Shown here in pieces: positions 5,424 to 8,067 of a stretch of DNA of 8,067 bases. Each line of letters begins with the position of its first letter. The first letter of the stretch is position 1. Below the pieces are notes generated by a model, which saw only the letters and a program-made list of their open reading frames with translations, was not told the DNA's origin and did not search any database. Made by a program: the position numbers and the translations under genes. The stretch comes from Candidatus Falkowiibacteriota bacterium (GTDB lineage: Bacteria; Patescibacteriota; Patescibacteriia; Patescibacteriales; WJLG01), in contig WJLG01000008.1 in the NCBI GenBank assembly GCA_014728685.1, positions 1 through 8,067 of the forward strand. Reading direction: 5' to 3'.

Positions 5424-7496
5424 TTATTTCTTAATTTTTATAATTCCCACATTAACTCCTCCTAAAAAATCTTTTTCATAAGCATAGAACGATCCGGACA
5501 AACTGCCGTTCTTTTCAAATATCCTGATGTGCGGGCCGCCGGTTTTGCCGGCACCGGTTATTATCTCGGCCAACCCATCATCATCAACATCTCCGGCCGC
5601 TATATTGACACCGCCGCGGAAATTATCTTGATAAGCGAAAAATTGATCTTTAACATCACCGTTCTTATCGAATACCCTGATGTGCGGGCCGCCGGTTTTG
5701 CCCGGAGAGGTTATTATCTCATCGCTCTTCCTAGCCGCTCCTCCGTCTATGTCAGCCACAGACACATCCACGCCGCCGCGGAAATTCTCGTCATAGGCGA
5801 AGAACTGGCTTTTTAGCTCTCCATTATTATCAAATATCCTTACTTGCGGGCCGCCTCCGAACCCGGCACCGGACACGATCTCATCCTGGCCGTCGCCATC
5901 GATATCGCCGGCTGCCACATGGACGCCGCCGCGAAAATTTTCATTGTAGGCGAAAAACTGGCTCAGAACCCGGCCATTGGCATCGAATATCCTGATGTGG
6001 GGGCCGCCGCCATTACCGGCTCCGGCTATGATCTCGTCCTGGCCGTCGCCATCGATATCTCCGGCTGCTACATCGGCTCCTCCGAAAAAATTATCTCCAT
6101 AAACTTTAAAAGAAGACATTTCCCCTCCTTCTGGATCAACTATCTTCACCAAGCTGAGTTTTTCCGACGCGGGAGAAACGATTATATTCGAATCATGGCT
6201 TCCCAGTTTCTCCTTGGCTTCCGAAACCGCTTTTTGCAGATTTATCCGGCCTCGGCCAAGCTGGCCGAGATAATCCGGATTCAATCTGCTGATATTGTCG
6301 GTGGAGTCAAGCAAAACTTCTTTAACATCTTTCGCGTTCAATTCTTTGTTAGCTCCTTCTATCAAAGCTACACCACCAGCGACTATCGGAGTGGCCATTG
6401 ATGTTCCGGACCAATAACCATCGTAATATTTATTGAAAAAACTATCGCCCAATTTCTTGTTCGGCTCATAAGGGACAGATGAATAAATACTCATTCCCGG
6501 AGCCACAATATCAACGCAGGAAAATCCATAGCTGGAAAATTCTGTCTTCTGATCCAGGGTATCAGTCGCTGCTACGCCGATCACCATATTCTCTCCATTT
6601 TCACCGTCATGGCAGGCCGGATACATCGGCACTTGATCAAGATTATAACCGCTGCCGTCCATTTGTTCGTTGCCCGCGGCCGCCACCATTATAATACCGG
6701 CTCGATGAGCTCTGGCAACGGCTTCGAATAAGCTTTGACTATAAGAAAAACCTACAAAACTGAAGTTTATGATATCGGCCTTATTGGCGATAGCATAGTC
6801 GATCGCCCGTACGACATTACTGGTCAGGCCCTCGCCGAAATCATCCAAGGCGCGCAAAGGCATTATGCGGGCATTCCAAGTGACTCCGGTGATACCGACG
6901 CCATTGTTGCCGACTGCGGCCGCGACTCCAGCCACGATCGTGCCGTGAGTGACACCTTGTTCAGTAAAACCTTCTTTGAACTTTGGGGACGGATCCGGTA
7001 TGTTCTCGACAAAATCCCAGCCGTTTCGATCATCGATAAAACCATTCTTATCATCATCTATACCGTTGTCAGCTATCTCATCTTCATTTATCCAAATGTT
7101 CGCTGAAAGATCCGGATGGGTTATTTGGACTCCGGAGTCTATGACCGCAATGGTTATATCCGGAGTTTCCCTGATCTCATCCCAAGCCTTGTCAGCCTTG
7201 ATCTTTTTCAAATACCACTGCTCATTATAATAAACATCACTGGGAATAATAGCGGTTCTATAGATATGATCCTTTTCCGCATAGACAACATCCGCTCTTG
7301 AGCGATAGTCGGCCAGCTCGGTCTCAAGCTCCTGTCCTAAAACATTGAATTGCTTAAGCTCCCCGCTTTTGAATTTGACCAAAATACCGGATAAATCTTG
7401 CTCTTTGGCCCAAGAAAAATTAAGCGGTAAAAAACCGCCTGACAAAAGCGCTAATATCAAAAAATAGGCAAAAAAACCTCTGATCTTTTTACTCAT
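5424..7496 (-). CDS. Secreted subtilisin-like serine protease with C-terminal FG-GAP repeats
   Basis: The 690-residue protein begins with a signal peptide (KK near the start, hydrophobic core about 8-24, probable cleavage after SWA at 28-30). A short I9-like propeptide follows at about 36-80, ending in VVYAEKDHIYR. The S8 catalytic domain has Asp120 (VIDSG), His184 (THGT), oxyanion Asn276 (AAAGNE) and Ser366 (GTSMATP), all intact, so it should be active. After a linker (about 430-460), residues 464-690 hold four FG-GAP/VCBS units and a partial fifth, with calcium-loop DxDGDG motifs at D480 and D531, a degenerate loop at D582 and DVDDDG at D636. It is probably exported and matured outside the membrane, the repeats serving in binding or surface attachment. 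There is no LPxTG motif or C-terminal anchor. A promoter lies directly upstream; AAGG 5 bp before the ATG is a weak ribosome site. Confidence 0.95.
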   Translation of the reverse strand: MSKKIRGFFAYFLILALLSGGFLPLNFSWAKEQDLSGILVKFKSGELKQFNVLGQELETELADYRSRADVVYAEKDHIYRTAIIPSDVYYNEQWYLKKIKADKAWDEIRETPDITIAVIDSGVQITHPDLSANIWINEDEIADNGIDDDKNGFIDDRNGWDFVENIPDPSPKFKEGFTEQGVTHGTIVAGVAAAVGNNGVGITGVTWNARIMPLRALDDFGEGLTSNVVRAIDYAIANKADIINFSFVGFSYSQSLFEAVARAHRAGIIMVAAAGNEQMDGSGYNLDQVPMYPACHDGENGENMVIGVAATDTLDQKTEFSSYGFSCVDIVAPGMSIYSSVPYEPNKKLGDSFFNKYYDGYWSGTSMATPIVAGGVALIEGANKELNAKDVKEVLLDSTDNISRLNPDYLGQLGRGRINLQKAVSEAKEKLGSHDSNIIVSPASEKLSLVKIVDPEGGEMSSFKVYGDNFFGGADVAAGDIDGDGQDEIIAGAGNGGGPHIRIFDANGRVLSQFFAYNENFRGGVHVAAGDIDGDGQDEIVSGAGFGGGPQVRIFDNNGELKSQFFAYDENFRGGVDVSVADIDGGAARKSDEIITSPGKTGGPHIRVFDKNGDVKDQFFAYQDNFRGGVNIAAGDVDDDGLAEIITGAGKTGGPHIRIFEKNGSLSGSFYAYEKDFLGGVNVGIIKIKK
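5427..6107 (-). repeat. FG-GAP/VCBS repeat region within the subtilase gene
   Basis: The units recur every 51 residues (153 bp): the first calcium-loop aspartates are at 480, 531, 582 and 636, the last interval being 54 because of a three-residue insertion. Each unit reads roughly F-x-AY-xx-NFRGGV-x-VAAGDIDGDG, then GAG-x-GGGPHIRIFD. A 27-bp stretch is identical at 5523-5549 and 5676-5702, exactly one unit apart. Confidence 0.9.
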
Positions 7497-7506
7497 AAGT
7501 ACCTTA

Positions 7507-7536
7507 ATTATAGCATAATTGCGGTTTTTAGGTAAA
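7507..7536 (-). promoter_or_regulatory. Extended -10 promoter for the subtilase gene
   Basis: On the minus strand a perfect TATAAT (7507-7512) is preceded by TGC, an extended -10 element. A TTTACC -35-like box (7531-7536) lies 18 bp upstream. Initiation would be expected near 7500, only about 4 nt before the ATG at 7496, giving a nearly leaderless mRNA. Confidence 0.7.
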
Positions 7537-7563
7537 TAAAAAGACTGGAAACATTTCCAGTCT
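7534..7563 (-). terminator. Intrinsic terminator after the response regulator gene
   Basis: AGACTGGAAA and TTTCCAGTCT form a perfect 10-bp stem (7542-7563) around CA; in practice the loop will be 4 nt or more. On the minus strand it is followed by TTTT, A, TTT. It lies 10 bp after the response regulator stop codon, and its U-tract overlaps the -35 of the subtilase promoter. Confidence 0.85.
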
Positions 7564-7573
7564 GTGTATGAGG

Positions 7574-7933
7574 TTAAAGTCCGAGAGCATTCTTAATATT
7601 TTCCGGGGTTGCTGGCTTTTTAATAACAGCCAAAAACATTGATCGATCCTCTTTAGAAACAGGCTCTTCATAACCGCTGCAAACGACTGCCTCTCCTTCC
7701 CAGCCTTTTTCCTTGGCTTCTCTGACAAACTCAACCACACCAATGCCTGGACAGGTAATGCTGTCACTAATAAATAGATCGGGGTTGATCTGAAGGAATT
7801 CTTTAATGGACACCTCGCTCTTTTTTATGACTTCCGATTCCGGAAAAACAAAATCTTTCAGAAGAAGCCCCACGCATTGCAAAACCGCAGGATGGTCATC
7901 GACAAAAAGAACTTTTGCATAATACTTGCCCAT
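7574..7933 (-). CDS. Stand-alone response regulator receiver domain (CheY-like)
   Basis: The 119-residue protein is one receiver domain without an output domain. The acidic pair is D12-D13 (LFVDDHP), the likely phospho-acceptor D57 (LFISD), the switch serine S86 (VVCSG) and the conserved lysine K106 (KKP). One extra residue separates D57 from the PG that follows (DSITCPG against the usual DxxMPG). It probably receives phosphate from a histidine kinase encoded elsewhere and acts by protein contact. The start at 7933 is fixed by a strong AAGGAGG 4 bp upstream; a TTG at 7969 would add 12 residues that do not belong to the fold. It is probably a single-gene transcript between its own promoter and terminator. 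No partner is visible here, so the output is unknown. Confidence 0.92.
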   Translation of the reverse strand: MGKYYAKVLFVDDHPAVLQCVGLLLKDFVFPESEVIKKSEVSIKEFLQINPDLFISDSITCPGIGVVEFVREAKEKGWEGEAVVCSGYEEPVSKEDRSMFLAVIKKPATPENIKNALGL

Positions 7934-7937
7934 AAGG

Positions 7938-7944
7938 CCTCCTT
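7938..7944 (-). promoter_or_regulatory. Strong Shine-Dalgarno site of the response regulator
   Basis: AAGGAGG lies 4 bp before the ATG at 7933. It decides the start and is the only strong ribosome site in the window; the other genes have weak or no such sites. Confidence 0.85.
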
Positions 7945-7977
7945 GAAAAAGGATGAAAGAGTAATACAAATCAAATA

Positions 7978-8006
7978 TTTATACCATTTTTAAATAAAAA
8001 AATCAA
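7978..8006 (-). promoter_or_regulatory. Sigma70-like promoter of the response regulator gene
   Basis: TTGATT (8001-8006) and TATAAA (7978-7983) are 17 bp apart on the minus strand. Transcription would begin near 7971, giving a leader of roughly 37 nt that contains the strong ribosome site. The -35 box overlaps the descending arm of the terminator just upstream. Confidence 0.7.
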
Positions 8007-8026
8007 GCTATTTATGCCAGCTTGAT
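7996..8026 (-). terminator. Intrinsic terminator of the gene upstream of the window
   Basis: ATCAAGCT and AGCTTGAT form a perfect 8-bp stem (8002-8026) with a 9-nt loop, followed on the minus strand by an unbroken run of T. It would end a minus-strand gene lying to the right of the window. Confidence 0.75.
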
Positions 8027-8067
8027 CTGTAAAAACCTTAAAATAAGCTAATTTTTGACACTATTTA
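8027..8067. other. Right-hand edge without an identifiable gene
   Basis: All three minus-strand frames meet a stop in these 41 bp, so only the extreme 3' end of an upstream gene could be present. Nothing else is identifiable. Confidence 0.5.

Noticed and set aside
7934..7969. TTG start at 7969 for the response regulator
   Set aside because: The ATG at 7933 has a perfect AAGGAGG 4 bp upstream and gives the normal receiver-domain length.
8056..8061. TTGACA on the plus strand at the right edge as a promoter
   Set aside because: The -10 region would lie outside the window, so it cannot be supported.
1..8067. Reassigned UGA codon (as in some Patescibacteria)
   Set aside because: No complete gene ends in TGA, but all genes read through under the standard bacterial code without in-frame TGA, so there is no sign of recoding.

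Overview
The window reads as one strand of a small, gene-dense, low-GC bacterial genome (about 40% GC by eye). Every supported gene lies on the minus strand, so transcription runs from position 8067 towards 1. The gene set resembles Patescibacteria (Candidate Phyla Radiation, Parcubacteria-like): a GT2/DUF2304 glycan cassette, a lone degenerate PilB/GspE-family protein, a secreted subtilase ending in FG-GAP repeats, mostly weak or absent Shine-Dalgarno sites, and very short intergenic gaps. The phylum is an inference from gene style; there is no rRNA or phylogenetic marker gene. The standard bacterial code suffices: seven complete genes end in TAA and one in TAG, and none ends in TGA.

Layout in order of transcription. 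(1) 8026-7570: an upstream terminator, a sigma70-like promoter, a strong ribosome binding site and a stand-alone response-regulator receiver domain that ends at its own terminator. (2) 7536-5120: an extended -10 promoter almost touching the start codon of a 690-residue secreted subtilisin-like protease with four and a half FG-GAP repeats, followed 13 bp later by a SemiSWEET-like small membrane protein. (3) 5119-4963: an AT-rich spacer bracketed by two inverted arrays of 7-bp repeats. (4) 4962-1: a probable envelope-glycan locus made of a UDP-xylose-synthase-like SDR enzyme, a PilB/GspE-like protein with degraded ATPase motifs, a DPM1-like GT2 glycosyltransferase, a DUF2304 membrane protein, an unrecognised four-helix membrane protein, and a GT4 glycosyltransferase cut by the window edge.

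The glycan genes fit one pathway: the SDR modifies a nucleotide sugar, the GT2 enzyme probably loads a sugar on a polyprenyl phosphate with DUF2304 as a membrane partner, and the GT4 enzyme extends a glycan. The PilB-like protein is the outlier: it keeps the fold and the zinc-binding cysteines, but the residues that hydrolyse ATP are replaced.

The main unexplained structure is a set of heptanucleotide arrays. Two five-unit arrays each end in GTTATG, whose ATG is the start codon of the ORF that follows. Other points are the UXS-like enzyme that has lost several residues expected for UDP-glucuronate chemistry, and two places where a terminator and the next promoter share bases.
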